From: Aquimarina agarivorans
GTDB taxonomy: Bacteria; Bacteroidota; Bacteroidia; Flavobacteriales; Flavobacteriaceae
Direction: 5' to 3'
DNA length: 64,000 nt
Assembly (NCBI RefSeq): GCF_000218485.1
Contig: NZ_AFPB01000059.1
Coordinates: forward strand, 40,865 to 104,864
A model generated the notes under the pieces. It ran no database searches and had not been told where the DNA came from. It was given only the letters and a program-made list of their open reading frames with translations. This document shows positions 1 to 8,382 of the stretch, one piece after another (the first letter of the stretch is position 1; each line of letters begins with the position of its first letter). The position numbers were made by a program, and so were the translations under genes.

Positions 1-542
1 GCCGGGGCAATAGCCTCTTTTGTATGAGCTTTTACTACACCAAAACTACTACCTGATCTATTTGCTTTTACAAAACAAGGTAGGCCAACTTTACTAGTAA
101 TTTCATCAATATTTATAGGTTGATTTTTATTAATAAAATAGTTCTCTGCGACAGGAATATGATAAGCTTTCAAAATACTTATGCAGTCCCTTTTGTTAAA
201 GGTGACAGCGGCAGTGTAATGGTTGCAGCTTGTTTGAGGAATGGTTAACAATTCAAAATAAGCTTGTAGCAAACCATCTTCACCAGGAGTGCCATGAATG
301 GTATTAAAAACTGCATCAAAAGCAATAGTTTCTTCGTTAAGGGAAATAGTAAAGTTTGAACGATCAACCGGAATTTTAGCGTCAGAATCATCCCAGTAGT
401 ACCATTCGTTTTTTGTGACAACGATACGAAAAGTAGTGTAAATTTCTTTTGAAAGGTGTGCGTACACAATATTTCCGCTTTTTATTGAAATGTCGTGTTC
501 GCTGGAGTAGCCACCCATTACTATGGCGATGTTTTTTTTCAT
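1..542 (-). CDS. ddl: D-alanine--D-alanine ligase, N-terminal part (runs off the window)
   Basis: Cytoplasmic ATP-dependent ligase that joins two D-alanines for peptidoglycan precursors. About 180 residues are visible, from the ATG at 540-542 to the window edge; the C-terminal ATP-grasp half lies outside. The N-terminus reads MKKNIAIVMGGYSSEHDIS, the conserved GG-x-SSEHxIS start of Ddl. Further on are HGTPGEDGLLQ, NHYTAAVTFNK and SGSSFGVVKA, all typical Ddl motifs. The visible part is intact. It is divergent from the PASTA-protein gene, so the 300-bp gap probably holds two promoters. The neighbourhood ddl, PASTA protein and RluD-type synthase is common in Bacteroidota (family knowledge). Confidence is limited only by truncation. 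Confidence 0.93.
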   Translation of the reverse strand, partial: MKKNIAIVMGGYSSEHDISIKSGNIVYAHLSKEIYTTFRIVVTKNEWYYWDDSDAKIPVDRSNFTISLNEETIAFDAVFNTIHGTPGEDGLLQAYFELLTIPQTSCNHYTAAVTFNKRDCISILKAYHIPVAENYFINKNQPINIDEITSKVGLPCFVKANRSGSSFGVVKAHTKEAIAP

Positions 543-566
543 GTTGAAATTTCTGAAATGCAATGA

Positions 567-574
567 CAAAAATA
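567..574 (-). promoter_or_regulatory. Possible -7 box (TAnnTTTG) of ddl
   Basis: On the minus strand this reads TATTTTTG, matching the Bacteroidota -7 consensus TAnnTTTG, 24 bp upstream of the ddl start. I see no convincing -33 TTG at the expected distance, so this is a weak call. Confidence 0.35.
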
Positions 575-819
575 ACGCATTACTTATAATTTTACCGTTG
601 CCGAAATTAAATTAAGTGCTTAAAATGGTTCTAATTTACTTAAAACTTCAAAATTAATAACAGCATGGTTAAGGTTACTTTTATCTTTTTTTCTTATCTA
701 AACAAATAATTCCTATTTTAAATAATTTAAAGTTTGAAAGCGTATTGATGGGCTTTTAATTGTGAAATTTGAATGCGAATACATCATTTATACTTGTTTT
801 AAGCTGAGGTAGCTTTTAG

Positions 820-827
820 TATATTTG
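820..827 (+). promoter_or_regulatory. Possible -7 box (TAnnTTTG) upstream of the PASTA protein gene
   Basis: TATATTTG matches the Bacteroidota -7 consensus. A TTG lies at 794-796, 23 bp upstream, somewhat longer than the usual 19-21 bp spacing. The predicted transcript would have a leader of only about 8 nt before the ATG at 842, which lowers confidence. Confidence 0.35.
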
Positions 828-841
828 TTTAAAATTAAAAT

Positions 842-1393
842 ATGAGTTTTTTTCGCTTTTTAATCAGTAAAGCATTTTTGTTTCAATTATTATTTGCGTT
901 ACTAGCAATTGTTCTTATCTGTTTTTTAGGTTTAAAATGGTTGGACATGAAAACAAATCACGATCAACGTATAGCCGTTCCTAACCTAGAAAAGTTAACA
1001 CTGGAAAAAGCATCGGATTTATTAGAAGCTTCAAAATTAATGGCTAAAGTGCAAGATTCAGCAAATTTTAATCCATCTTACCCGCCATTTTCTGTTATTG
1101 AACAAAATCCTAAAGCAGGTAGTTTTGTAAAGGAAGATCGGAAAATATATTTGGTACTGAATCCATCTAACTACAGAAAAATAATTGTTCCTAATATTAT
1201 TCAAAAAACTCGCCGACAGGCAGAACCTACTTTAAAAGCGTTGGGTTTTAAGGTTGGGAAGGTAATTTATAGGCCTAATATTGCCCGCGATATGGTATTG
1301 GAAATGCAACATAAAGGTAAAGTTGTTAAACCTGATGGGTTTTTAAGAAAAACATCGGTTATTGATTTAGTAGTAGGTGATGGATCAGAATAA
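842..1393 (+). CDS. PASTA domain-containing membrane-anchored protein
   Basis: A 183-residue protein with a short cytoplasmic start, one hydrophobic segment (about residues 10-32) and an extracytoplasmic part made of two PASTA repeats (about 44-110 and 113-182). PASTA signatures visible are VPNLEKLTLEKASDLL, VIEQNPKAGSFVKEDRKIYL and VPNIIQKTRRQAEPTLKALG. PASTA domains bind peptidoglycan or muropeptides; here there is no kinase or transpeptidase domain, so it is probably a stand-alone cell-wall-sensing or scaffolding protein. The stop overlaps the next gene, whose ATG lies at 1380, so the two are probably translationally coupled. The neighbouring ddl fits a cell-wall link. The exact role is unknown. 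Confidence 0.85.
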   Translation: MSFFRFLISKAFLFQLLFALLAIVLICFLGLKWLDMKTNHDQRIAVPNLEKLTLEKASDLLEASKLMAKVQDSANFNPSYPPFSVIEQNPKAGSFVKEDRKIYLVLNPSNYRKIIVPNIIQKTRRQAEPTLKALGFKVGKVIYRPNIARDMVLEMQHKGKVVKPDGFLRKTSVIDLVVGDGSE

Positions 1394-2444
1394 TGAATTA
1401 ATGAATACTAGCGAAGAAACGTCAGGTCCAGAAGAACGGGATGATTTGCATGAACATTTTCGTTTTGTTGCAGGTAACGGTCAAGTGCCTTTACGTGTAG
1501 ATAAATTTTTGATGAATTTTGTTGAAAATGCGACGCGAAATAAAATACAGCAAGCAGCTAAAGAAGGCAGTGTTTGGGTGAATGAAGTGCCTGTAAAATC
1601 TAATTACAAGGTAAAGCCTAATGATGTGGTGCGGGTAATGTTTAGTCATCCGCCTTACGAACAATTACTAACTCCACAAAACATTGCTATTGATGTGGTG
1701 TATGAAGATGATGACTTACTTGTGGTGAATAAACAAGCGGGTATGGTAGTACATCCTGGACATGGGAATTACGAGGGGACATTGATCAACGCGCTTATTT
1801 ATCATTTTGAAAATTTACCCAACAATAGCAGTAATCGACCGGGATTAGTACATCGAATTGATAAGGATACCTCTGGTTTGCTGGTAGTAGCAAAAACGGA
1901 AGCTGCGATGACCCATTTGGCAAAACAATTTTTTGACAAAACGAGCAAACGAGAATACGTTGCATTAGTTTGGGGTAACATTGAGGATGATGCAGGAACA
2001 ATTGAAGGAAATATAGGTAGGCATCCCAAAAACAGATTGCAAAACACGGTTTGGGAAGGGGAAGAAGAAAACAAAGGGAAACCTGCTGTAACTCATTTTG
2101 AAGTCATAGAGCGTTTAGGGTATGTAACACTAGTCAAATGTAAATTGGAAACTGGACGGACACATCAAATACGCGTCCATATGAAACATATTGGTCACAC
2201 TTTATTTAATGATGAGCGTTACGGAGGCGATAAAATATTAAAAGGAACCACGTTTACCAAATACAAACAGTTTGTAGATAACTGTTTTAAGGTGCTGCCA
2301 AGGCAGGCGTTACATGCCCGAACCTTAGGCTTTATTCACCCCACAACAGGAAAGGAACTATTTTTTGAAGCTCCCATTCCAAATGATATAGAAGCATGTA
2401 TTGAGCGTTGGCGTAACTATGGTCGTCAGCCTAACGAAAACTAA
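1380..2444 (+). CDS. rluD: RluA/RluD family 23S rRNA pseudouridine synthase
   Basis: Converts uridine to pseudouridine in 23S rRNA. An N-terminal S4 RNA-binding domain (about residues 30-90, VDKFLMNFVENATRNKIQQA) precedes the catalytic domain. The catalytic signature is HRIDKDTSGLLVVAK, with the catalytic aspartate at residue 161, and the later motif ETGRTHQIRVHM is also conserved. The length of 354 aa is normal for the family. I chose the ATG at 1380 rather than the GTG at 1377; it overlaps the end of the PASTA gene by 14 bp. RluD is the best-supported subfamily from the domain order, but RluA-type specificity cannot be settled by eye. Confidence 0.9.
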   Translation: MDQNNELMNTSEETSGPEERDDLHEHFRFVAGNGQVPLRVDKFLMNFVENATRNKIQQAAKEGSVWVNEVPVKSNYKVKPNDVVRVMFSHPPYEQLLTPQNIAIDVVYEDDDLLVVNKQAGMVVHPGHGNYEGTLINALIYHFENLPNNSSNRPGLVHRIDKDTSGLLVVAKTEAAMTHLAKQFFDKTSKREYVALVWGNIEDDAGTIEGNIGRHPKNRLQNTVWEGEEENKGKPAVTHFEVIERLGYVTLVKCKLETGRTHQIRVHMKHIGHTLFNDERYGGDKILKGTTFTKYKQFVDNCFKVLPRQALHARTLGFIHPTTGKELFFEAPIPNDIEACIERWRNYGRQPNEN

Positions 2445-2466
2445 TAAGCCTTTAAAAGCTTACTTT

Positions 2467-3228
2467 ATGAAAATAGTAATATCACCAGCAAAATCTTTAG
2501 ACTTAACGTCTGAATTACCAACGGATACGTACACGCAGTCTCAATTTTTGGCACAATCTGAGGTTTTAAATAAGGAAATTAAAAGTAAAAAACCGAGCGA
2601 ATTATCTAGTTTAATGCATATAAGCGAAAAGCTTGCCGCTTTAAATTGGCAGCGAAATCAAGATTGGACACTACCTTTTACAGCCGAAAATGCACGACCC
2701 GCAGTATTTATGTTTAATGGTGATGTGTATAATGGCTTGGATGCTTATCAGTTATCCAAAGAAAATATTCAAAAAATGCAGGACAAGCTGCGCATTTTAT
2801 CTGGATTATACGGTTTACTGAAACCGTTAGACTTAATACAGCCTTATCGTTTGGAAATGGGGACAAAGTTTGGAGCAAATGGAGCTAAAAATTTATATGA
2901 GTTTTGGAAGAAAACCATTACAGTGCAACTCAATACTGAATTAGAAAAAGATGAATTATTCGTCAATTTAGCCAGTAACGAATATTTTAAAGCTATTGAC
3001 AAAAAAATGCTTAAGGTGCCAGTAATTACCCCAGTATTTAAAGATTGGAAGAACGATAAATTAAAAATAATTAGTTTTTACGCAAAAAAAGCGCGAGGTA
3101 CCATGAGTCGTTATTTAATTGAAAACGAAGTTGAAAACCTAAATCAATTAAAAGGATTTAGCTTGGATGGGTATGCATATAGCGAAACCTATACAACAAA
3201 AGAAAATGAACCTGTTTTTGTGAGGTAG
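2467..3228 (+). CDS. yaaA: Peroxide stress protein YaaA (DUF328/UPF0246)
   Basis: The 253-residue protein begins MKIVISPAKSLDL, the family hallmark, and contains LSGLYGLLKPLDLIQPYRLEMG and NLASNEYFKAI, both highly conserved in YaaA. In E. coli YaaA lowers free iron and limits DNA damage during peroxide stress, and the family binds DNA (established for E. coli only). A longer upstream reading from 2401 overlaps the rluD end and has no family similarity, so I place the start at the ATG at 2467. It lies 22 bp after the rluD stop and probably belongs to the same transcript. A heptamer repeat tract begins 15 bp after its stop. Confidence 0.92.
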   Translation: MKIVISPAKSLDLTSELPTDTYTQSQFLAQSEVLNKEIKSKKPSELSSLMHISEKLAALNWQRNQDWTLPFTAENARPAVFMFNGDVYNGLDAYQLSKENIQKMQDKLRILSGLYGLLKPLDLIQPYRLEMGTKFGANGAKNLYEFWKKTITVQLNTELEKDELFVNLASNEYFKAIDKKMLKVPVITPVFKDWKNDKLKIISFYAKKARGTMSRYLIENEVENLNQLKGFSLDGYAYSETYTTKENEPVFVR

Positions 3229-3243
3229 TATTTTTGGTTATGA

Positions 3244-3323
3244 GTTGGTAGTTGGTAGTTGGTAATTGGTAATTGGTAATTGGTAATTGGTAATTGGTAA
3301 TTGGTAATTGGTAATTGGTAATT
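3244..3323 (+). repeat. Heptamer tandem repeat, (G/A)TTGGTA x 11
   Basis: Eleven perfect 7-bp units run without interruption from 3244 to 3320: three GTTGGTA followed by eight ATTGGTA, then a partial unit. It sits between yaaA and the M23 peptidase gene. The reverse complement of the unit resembles the unit of the second tract at 4214-4325. Such tracts change copy number by slippage. Confidence 0.95.
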
Positions 3324-3354
3324 ATATGAATAAATTTCAAGTTAAAAATTTTAG

Positions 3355-4165
3355 ATGAAAGGAAGGCTACTTTTTATAATTTTATTGCTGTATAATTTAG
3401 CTTTTTCGGCTTCAGAAATCAGCGTTTATCATGAAGAAGTTTTTGATGGAACCAATATTTACGTAGACAATCCTTTTTTTTGTGAAGTAAGTGTACAATT
3501 AAATCTTGAGCTTCAAAATATGAAAGCTCGAAATACTTTAAATTTGTATTTAGTGCCATCAAAGGCAAATAGATACCTTATTACAAAATTGACTCCAATA
3601 AATAAGGGACAACCATCTCAGTTTAATTATGTTTACAAGAGTAGCTTAGGGAATCATGCATTAAAAGATTATGATCTTCATTATACTTATCATTTGCCCT
3701 ATGAAAAAAATAATGAATTCTATTTATCTCAAGGATATAATGGGCGCTATTCTCATCAAAATGAGAATTCGTTAGATTTTGGAATGCCGACTGGAACACC
3801 AGTTTTGGCGGTAAAAAAAGGCATCGTTATAGGTGTTATGGATTTGTATGAAAAAGGATGTGGAGAAAAGAGGTGTAAAGATTTTGCAAATTATATATTG
3901 ATAAGACATGATGATGGTACTTTTGCGCAATACATACATTTAAAGTATAGAGGAGTTATAGTCGAAGAAGGGGATAGGGTTAAAAAAGGTCAAAAAATTG
4001 GTTATAGTGGTAACACAGGTTGGAGTTCTGAGCCACATTTGCATCTGACCATTTTTTTTGCAAAGGTTAAATAAAAGAGAGACTTTAAAGACAAGATTTT
4101 TATTAGATAAAAGTGGTGCTAATGGTTTTTTGAAAGAAGGAAATTATTACTATAAAAATTATTAA
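3355..4165 (+). CDS. M23 family metallopeptidase (LytM-like), C-terminus frameshifted at a T8 run
   Basis: Secreted zinc endopeptidase that cleaves peptidoglycan cross-bridges. A signal peptide (about residues 1-19, ending AFS-AS) is followed by a beta-rich region and an M23 core with zinc ligands in HQNENSLDFG (H and D) and HLHL near the end. As read, the ORF stops at 4074, directly after HLHL. The usual C-terminal tail is present in the next frame, ending at 4165 (RETLKTRF ... GFLKEGNYYY). The frame switch maps to the run of eight T at 4052-4059; removing one T gives a continuous protein of about 269 residues. This may be a sequencing error, a natural null, or slippage. The gene lies between two heptamer minisatellites. 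Confidence 0.8.
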
Positions 4166-4213
4166 AAAAATAATTTCATCAGCACAATACGTGTATTTGA
4201 ATAAAGTTTCTTA

Positions 4214-4325
4214 ACCAACAACCAACAACCAACAACCAACAACCAACAACCAACAACCAACAACCAACAACCAACAACCAACAACCAACAACCAACAACC
4301 AACAACCAACAACCAACAACCAACA
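4214..4325 (+). repeat. Heptamer tandem repeat, ACCAACA x 16
   Basis: Sixteen perfect ACCAACA units, ending 7 bp before the start codon of the Sir2 gene. The reverse-complement unit (GTTGGTT in phase) differs by one or two bases from the units of the 3244-3323 tract, so the two tracts are related and in opposite orientation. The tract occupies the 5' leader of the Sir2 gene, where copy-number change would alter promoter-to-gene distance. Confidence 0.95.
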
Positions 4326-4332
4326 AGCTAAC

Positions 4333-5019
4333 ATGAAACACTTAGTCATACTAACAGGAGCTGGAATGAGCGCTGAAAGCGGAATTAATACATTTCGAGA
4401 TGCTGGAGGTTTGTGGGAAGGTCACGATGTAATGGAGGTGGCAAGCCCAGAAGGCTTTGCGAAAAATCCTGATTTGGTGTATGATTTTTATAATCAACGC
4501 AGAAAACAACTTTTTGAAGTTGAGCCGAACAAAGGGCATCATATAGTAGCAGCCTTGGAGCAGGAGTTCAAAGTTACAGTGATTACCCAAAATGTGGATG
4601 ATTTGCATGAACGTGCGGGTAGCTCAACAGTAGTCCATTTGCATGGAGAATTACGTAAAGCACGTAGTATTAAAAATGAAACATACGTGGTGGATTGGGA
4701 TGCTGATTTAACGGAAAAAAACACTGATCCTAACGGGAATCCTTTACGTCCACATATTGTTTGGTTTGGCGAAGCAGTTCCTATGCTGGATAAAGCAGTG
4801 GATATTGTATCAAAAGCGGATTTGGTGTTAATTATAGGAACATCAATGCAAGTGTATCCGGCAGCAAGTTTGTTTCAATTTGCGCCTGCTTCAGCAAAAA
4901 TTTATTATATTGACCCCAATCCCGCAAGCGATATTCCTTCTCACGTAAGTGTAATAAAAAATGGAGCAAGTAAAGGGTTACAGGAGTTTAAGGAACTACT
5001 AAAAAGTGGTTTAATTTAA
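4333..5019 (+). CDS. cobB: Sir2 family NAD-dependent protein deacylase (CobB type, without zinc cysteines)
   Basis: Removes acyl groups from protein lysines using NAD+. The 228-residue protein has GAGMSAESGINTFRDAGGLW (NAD binding), TQNVDDLHERAG, and HLHGEL with the catalytic histidine at residue 104. Y53 and R56 in FYNQRR form the Tyr-x-x-Arg pair that binds succinyl or malonyl groups in class III sirtuins, which suggests desuccinylase/demalonylase activity. The protein has no cysteine at all, so the usual structural zinc site is lost. The start is the ATG after the heptamer tract, and no upstream in-frame start is visible. prfA follows 28 bp later. Confidence 0.9.
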   Translation: MKHLVILTGAGMSAESGINTFRDAGGLWEGHDVMEVASPEGFAKNPDLVYDFYNQRRKQLFEVEPNKGHHIVAALEQEFKVTVITQNVDDLHERAGSSTVVHLHGELRKARSIKNETYVVDWDADLTEKNTDPNGNPLRPHIVWFGEAVPMLDKAVDIVSKADLVLIIGTSMQVYPAASLFQFAPASAKIYYIDPNPASDIPSHVSVIKNGASKGLQEFKELLKSGLI

Positions 5020-5020
5020 T

Positions 5021-5028
5021 TAACTTTG
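5021..5028 (+). promoter_or_regulatory. Possible -7 box (TAnnTTTG) of prfA
   Basis: TAACTTTG matches the Bacteroidota -7 consensus just after the Sir2 stop and 19 bp before the prfA ATG. No clear -33 TTG is visible at 19-21 bp, so co-transcription with the Sir2 gene remains possible. Confidence 0.4.
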
Positions 5029-5047
5029 CTTTCCAATTTTCTGGATA

Positions 5048-6124
5048 ATGATTGACAAATTAAATATAGTAAAACAACGTTTCGATGAAATCAGTGATTT
5101 GATCATTCAACCTGATATTATTTCGGATCAAAAACGTTATATAAAAATAAATAAGGAGTATAAGGATTTGCGTGCCATTATGGATGAGCGTGACACTTAT
5201 ATTACCTTAACCAATAATATTGCTGAGGCAGAAGAAATTATTGCCGATGGAAGTGATGCTGAAATGGTGGAAATGGCAAAAATAGAATTGGATGAGGCCA
5301 AAGAAGCGTTACCTGCTTTGGAGGAAAAAATCCGTTTTATGCTAGTGCCTAAAGATCCTGAGGATGCTAAAAATTGCGTTTTGGAAATTAGAGCCGGAAC
5401 TGGTGGTGATGAGGCAAGTATTTTTGCAGGGGATTTGTATCGAATGTACAACAAGTATTGCGAAAGTAAAGGTTGGTCCGTAAGTGTTATGGATACGAGT
5501 CACGGGACCAGTGGGGGTTTTAAAGAAATTATTTTAGAGGTAAATGGCGAGGATGTATACGGAACAATGAAATTTGAAGCTGGTGTACACCGAGTGCAAC
5601 GTGTACCACAAACGGAAACCCAAGGGCGCGTACATACTAGTGCTGCAACTGTTATGGTGCTACCTGAGGCCGAAGAATTTGATGTAGAGTTGGATATGAC
5701 TGAAGTACGAATTGAACGCACCACATCTACAGGGCCTGGAGGGCAGTCGGTGAATACAACCTACTCGGCAATTAAATTACATCATGAGCCTACGGGAATG
5801 ATTGTGAGTTGTCAGGATCAAAAATCATCGCATAAAAACTTAGAAAAAGCGTTAAAAGTACTACGTTCACGATTGTATGAATTGGAACTGGCAAAAAAAC
5901 AGGCTGCTGATTCTGAAAAACGAAAAAGTATGGTGTCCAGTGGGGACCGTTCTGCTAAAATCAGAACTTATAATTATCCTCAAGGTCGTGTAACGGATCA
6001 CAGAATTGGTTTAACACTTTACGATTTACAAAATATTATTAATGGTGATATTCAAAAAATTATAGATGAACTGATGCTTGTTGAAAATACGGAAAAATTA
6101 AAGGAATCAAATGACGTGTTTTAA
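5048..6124 (+). CDS. prfA: Peptide chain release factor 1
   Basis: Recognises UAA and UAG stop codons on the ribosome and releases the finished peptide. The 358-residue protein has the RF1 features in order: a helical N-terminal domain, the anticodon-like PxT tripeptide (P187-Q188-T189 in [15 protein letters not shown]), and the GGQ motif (residues 231-233, in [16 protein letters not shown]) that enters the peptidyl-transferase centre. The PxT motif rather than SPF marks RF1, not RF2. Length is standard. The tRNA-Pro gene follows 19 bp after the stop codon. Confidence 0.97.
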   Translation: MIDKLNIVKQRFDEISDLIIQPDIISDQKRYIKINKEYKDLRAIMDERDTYITLTNNIAEAEEIIADGSDAEMVEMAKIELDEAKEALPALEEKIRFMLVPKDPEDAKNCVLEIRAGTGGDEASIFAGDLYRMYNKYCESKGWSVSVMDTSHGTSGGFKEIILEVNGEDVYGTMKFEAGVHRVQRVPQTETQGRVHTSAATVMVLPEAEEFDVELDMTEVRIERTTSTGPGGQSVNTTYSAIKLHHEPTGMIVSCQDQKSSHKNLEKALKVLRSRLYELELAKKQAADSEKRKSMVSSGDRSAKIRTYNYPQGRVTDHRIGLTLYDLQNIINGDIQKIIDELMLVENTEKLKESNDVF

Positions 6125-6143
6125 CTAGTATTTTAATTCAATT

Positions 6144-6218
6144 CGGGATGTAGCTTAGTCCGGTTAAAGTGCACGTCTGGGGGGCGTGAGATCGCTGGTT
6201 CGAATCCAGTCTTCCCGA
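6144..6218 (+). tRNA. tRNA-Pro (anticodon GGG)
   Basis: A full cloverleaf can be folded: acceptor stem CGGGATG/CTTCCCG with one T-T mismatch, D arm TAGCTTAG...GGTTAAAG, anticodon stem CACGT/GCGTG around the 7-base loop CTGGGGG (anticodon GGG), and T arm CTGG-TTCGAAT-CCAG. It reads CCC/CCU proline codons. CCA is not encoded (the discriminator A is followed by CT). Confidence 0.93.
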
Positions 6219-6228
6219 CTGAGATAAA

Positions 6229-6267
6229 CAACAAAACCACTTAATTTTTAAGTGGTTTTGTTGTTTT
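6229..6267 (+). terminator. Rho-independent terminator after tRNA-Pro
   Basis: A 15-bp perfect inverted repeat (CAACAAAACCACTTA / TAAGTGGTTTTGTTG) with a 5-base loop is followed by five T. It closes the prfA-tRNA transcription unit. Confidence 0.9.
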
Positions 6268-6622
6268 TGATAATGAAAGAATGGCCTTAAAATCGGTTGT
6301 TAATTAAAATTCACTACAGTCAATAGTTTTTTTTGAGACCTTGCTAAAAAAACACTTAAGTTAGTTTTAATTTCAAATAGGTAAATTAACATCAGAAACG
6401 ATATTAGTTAGTTCTTTTTATTTCTTCCGACAAAATTAAACACAAGTGTATTAAAACAACTGTTATTTTATGTCGGTTCTGATGTTAAAGTATCAAGCAA
6501 AAAAGAATCATTTTTAAATGAGAAATCTAATTTTGGATACGGCATTATTCATTTAATAACCCTAAAAATTTAAACCTATGATTTTATTTAAGAATTTTTT
6601 CACGAATAATTTAAAAGTGAAC
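6268..6622. other. Intergenic region with a 16-bp inverted repeat bounding about 100 bp
   Basis: No gene is seen. TTAACATCAGAAACGA at 6386-6401 is repeated inverted as TCGGTTCTGATGTTAA at 6473-6488 (one mismatch); inside lies a second inverted pair, CCGACA/TGTCGG. The right arm and the following AAGTATCAAGCAAAAAAGAA resemble sequence at 54917-55052. It may be a small non-autonomous element or a structured leader. Confidence 0.6.
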
Positions 6623-6847
6623 ATGCAGCAATCCGTGGCATCTAATTGCCCAAACTGTTGGGGAGATCAAGAATACGATGGTGAAATCCGCGTGAAATAC
6701 TTAGATCCACAGATTAGCGTTAATAATGGAAAAAGAAACTACACATTCATCAAAAAATTTGTAGTAACTTACTTAAATGGCATTAAATTAAAAAATAGTA
6801 TTTCCAACATGGAATGCCCTACATGTGTAACCTCTAATAAAGTATAA
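6623..6847 (+). CDS. Small CPNCWG zinc-ribbon-like protein
   Basis: A 74-residue protein (89 if started at the ATG at 6578). It carries two CxxC pairs, CPNCWGDQEYDG near the N-terminus and ECPTC near the C-terminus, spaced like a zinc-binding ribbon. I have seen similar short CPNCWG proteins in other Flavobacteria, but the family function is not known to me. The later ATG is preferred because it puts 8 residues before the first CxxC. Its stop overlaps the next start (TAATG at 6845-6849), so the two genes are almost certainly translated together. Confidence 0.7.
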   Translation: MQQSVASNCPNCWGDQEYDGEIRVKYLDPQISVNNGKRNYTFIKKFVVTYLNGIKLKNSISNMECPTCVTSNKV

Positions 6848-8382
6848 TGAAAGATAGAAAGCAGTGTAATATAAGAAAGCGAACTTTATTGAAAGTGTCG
6901 CTTTTTTTATATTTTACGATAGACTACTATGGAGTATCCGCACAAGTAATTTCTTCAAAAATCTTAGACAAAACTACGGGTAAGCCTGTTTATGGAGCCA
7001 CTATTTTAGCTGCAAGTCAATACGGAGTTTCAGCGGATCAAAAAGGGTATTTTACGTTGGAACTCAACAGAGGATTTAGCAAGCAGGACTCATTACGGAT
7101 ATCATCAATTGGCTATGAGGAGTTGGTTTTGCCAATTACTACAAAAATAGATACGTTACTTTATTTAACTCCCAAAATTGAAGACTTAAATGCTGTTTTT
7201 GTTTCCAACAAAAAATTAAATATTGAGGAGATTTTAACTAAAGTGAAAAATAATTTGACAACTAATTACGCCAGTGGTTTTACTAAAAAAGAATTATTTT
7301 TTAGGCAATCTGATAACAACCATACGGACTATTTTCAGGTAGATTTTAAAAAATCTTCATTTGAGGAAATTGACAAAAAATTTGTAGAGGAAGAGCTGGC
7401 AAAAGTGCCTAAAAGGTCGGTTTTTCACACTGAGTTTTTGGGCGATTTTTATAGCGATTTAGATGATCATAAGTTGGATATAAAAAAGGCAAACAAGCTT
7501 TATGATATTTATGGAGAAGATTATTTAGCTGGATTTTACGCTACACTTGAAAATATTTTAAATAAAAACGTTAAAAAAGATTCTTATTTTAAAATTAAAT
7601 CAGGGCTATTTAGCTTTAAAGCAGATGCAGATCAAAGTTTTATTGAAAATGAAGAGTTGATTGATATGCGTAATGAAATGGGAAAAAATGATGAGGCTAA
7701 TGAAAATTTCTTTTTAAACCTGAACAGGAAGGCAGTTGGAAAAATTTTCAAAAATTTGATTTATAACGATGATTCCAAATTGAACTTTATTTTTAAGCCC
7801 AATCGTTACGATTTTGAAATGCTCAATTTTATTGAAATTGGGGATAATTTAGCCTATCAAATTAAGTTTGATCCCAATGGAGGAGAAGATTTTAAAGGGG
7901 TGGTTTATATAAATACAGATGATTTTGCTGTATTGCGTGTCGATTATCAAAACATTAAGCCTTTAAGAAGCATTAAATTATTGGGCTTTAGTTACAAAGA
8001 GCAAGGCTATAAAGGCACTATGATTTTCCAAAAAGGAGCTCATGAAAAATACGGCGTTAAGTATATTGAAAATGTACAAACGAAAGTATATGGTATTGAT
8101 CGGCCTTTAAAAATCATTGAAAAAAATAAACATACCAGAGGGCGTAGAAAACAGAACGAATTAGCGGCCGATGTTAATTTTGGATCTACGGTGGTAACGG
8201 ACTATAAAGTATTGGTTTATGAATCGGATCAAATTTCCGAGGAAAAGTTTGATTCAGTTATAGAAAATAAAAAAGAACAACCTAAAAACTGGAAAAAATA
8301 CCAGCCTGATTTCTGGAAAGCCTATTCCAAATCAATAAATTTTGACGAAGAGATTCGTAGATTAAAAAGTAATTTGTATTAA
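6847..8382 (+). CDS. CarboxypepD_reg-like domain protein, probable outer-membrane or exported protein
   Basis: A 511-residue protein with an N-terminal hydrophobic segment (about residues 14-32) that is probably a signal peptide, then a carboxypeptidase-D regulatory-like beta-sandwich (about 34-110; VISSKILDKTTGKPVYGATI, then YGVSADQKGYFTLEL). This domain is common at the start of Bacteroidota surface proteins. The remainder is a long beta-rich region with no family I recognise (VVYINTDDFAVLRVDYQNI). There is no TonB plug or beta-barrel repeat, so it is not a TonB receptor. It overlaps the preceding small CPNCWG gene by one base (TAATG). Function is unknown. Confidence 0.75.
   Translation: MKDRKQCNIRKRTLLKVSLFLYFTIDYYGVSAQVISSKILDKTTGKPVYGATILAASQYGVSADQKGYFTLELNRGFSKQDSLRISSIGYEELVLPITTKIDTLLYLTPKIEDLNAVFVSNKKLNIEEILTKVKNNLTTNYASGFTKKELFFRQSDNNHTDYFQVDFKKSSFEEIDKKFVEEELAKVPKRSVFHTEFLGDFYSDLDDHKLDIKKANKLYDIYGEDYLAGFYATLENILNKNVKKDSYFKIKSGLFSFKADADQSFIENEELIDMRNEMGKNDEANENFFLNLNRKAVGKIFKNLIYNDDSKLNFIFKPNRYDFEMLNFIEIGDNLAYQIKFDPNGGEDFKGVVYINTDDFAVLRVDYQNIKPLRSIKLLGFSYKEQGYKGTMIFQKGAHEKYGVKYIENVQTKVYGIDRPLKIIEKNKHTRGRRKQNELAADVNFGSTVVTDYKVLVYESDQISEEKFDSVIENKKEQPKNWKKYQPDFWKAYSKSINFDEEIRRLKSNLY

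Noticed and set aside
3158..3340. 60-codon minus-strand open frame with repeated ITNYQLP units
   Set aside because: It is only the translation of the heptamer repeat tract and runs into yaaA; no start signal or family.
4214..4325. Direct repeats as a possible CRISPR array
   Set aside because: Units are 7 bp, contiguous and without spacers.
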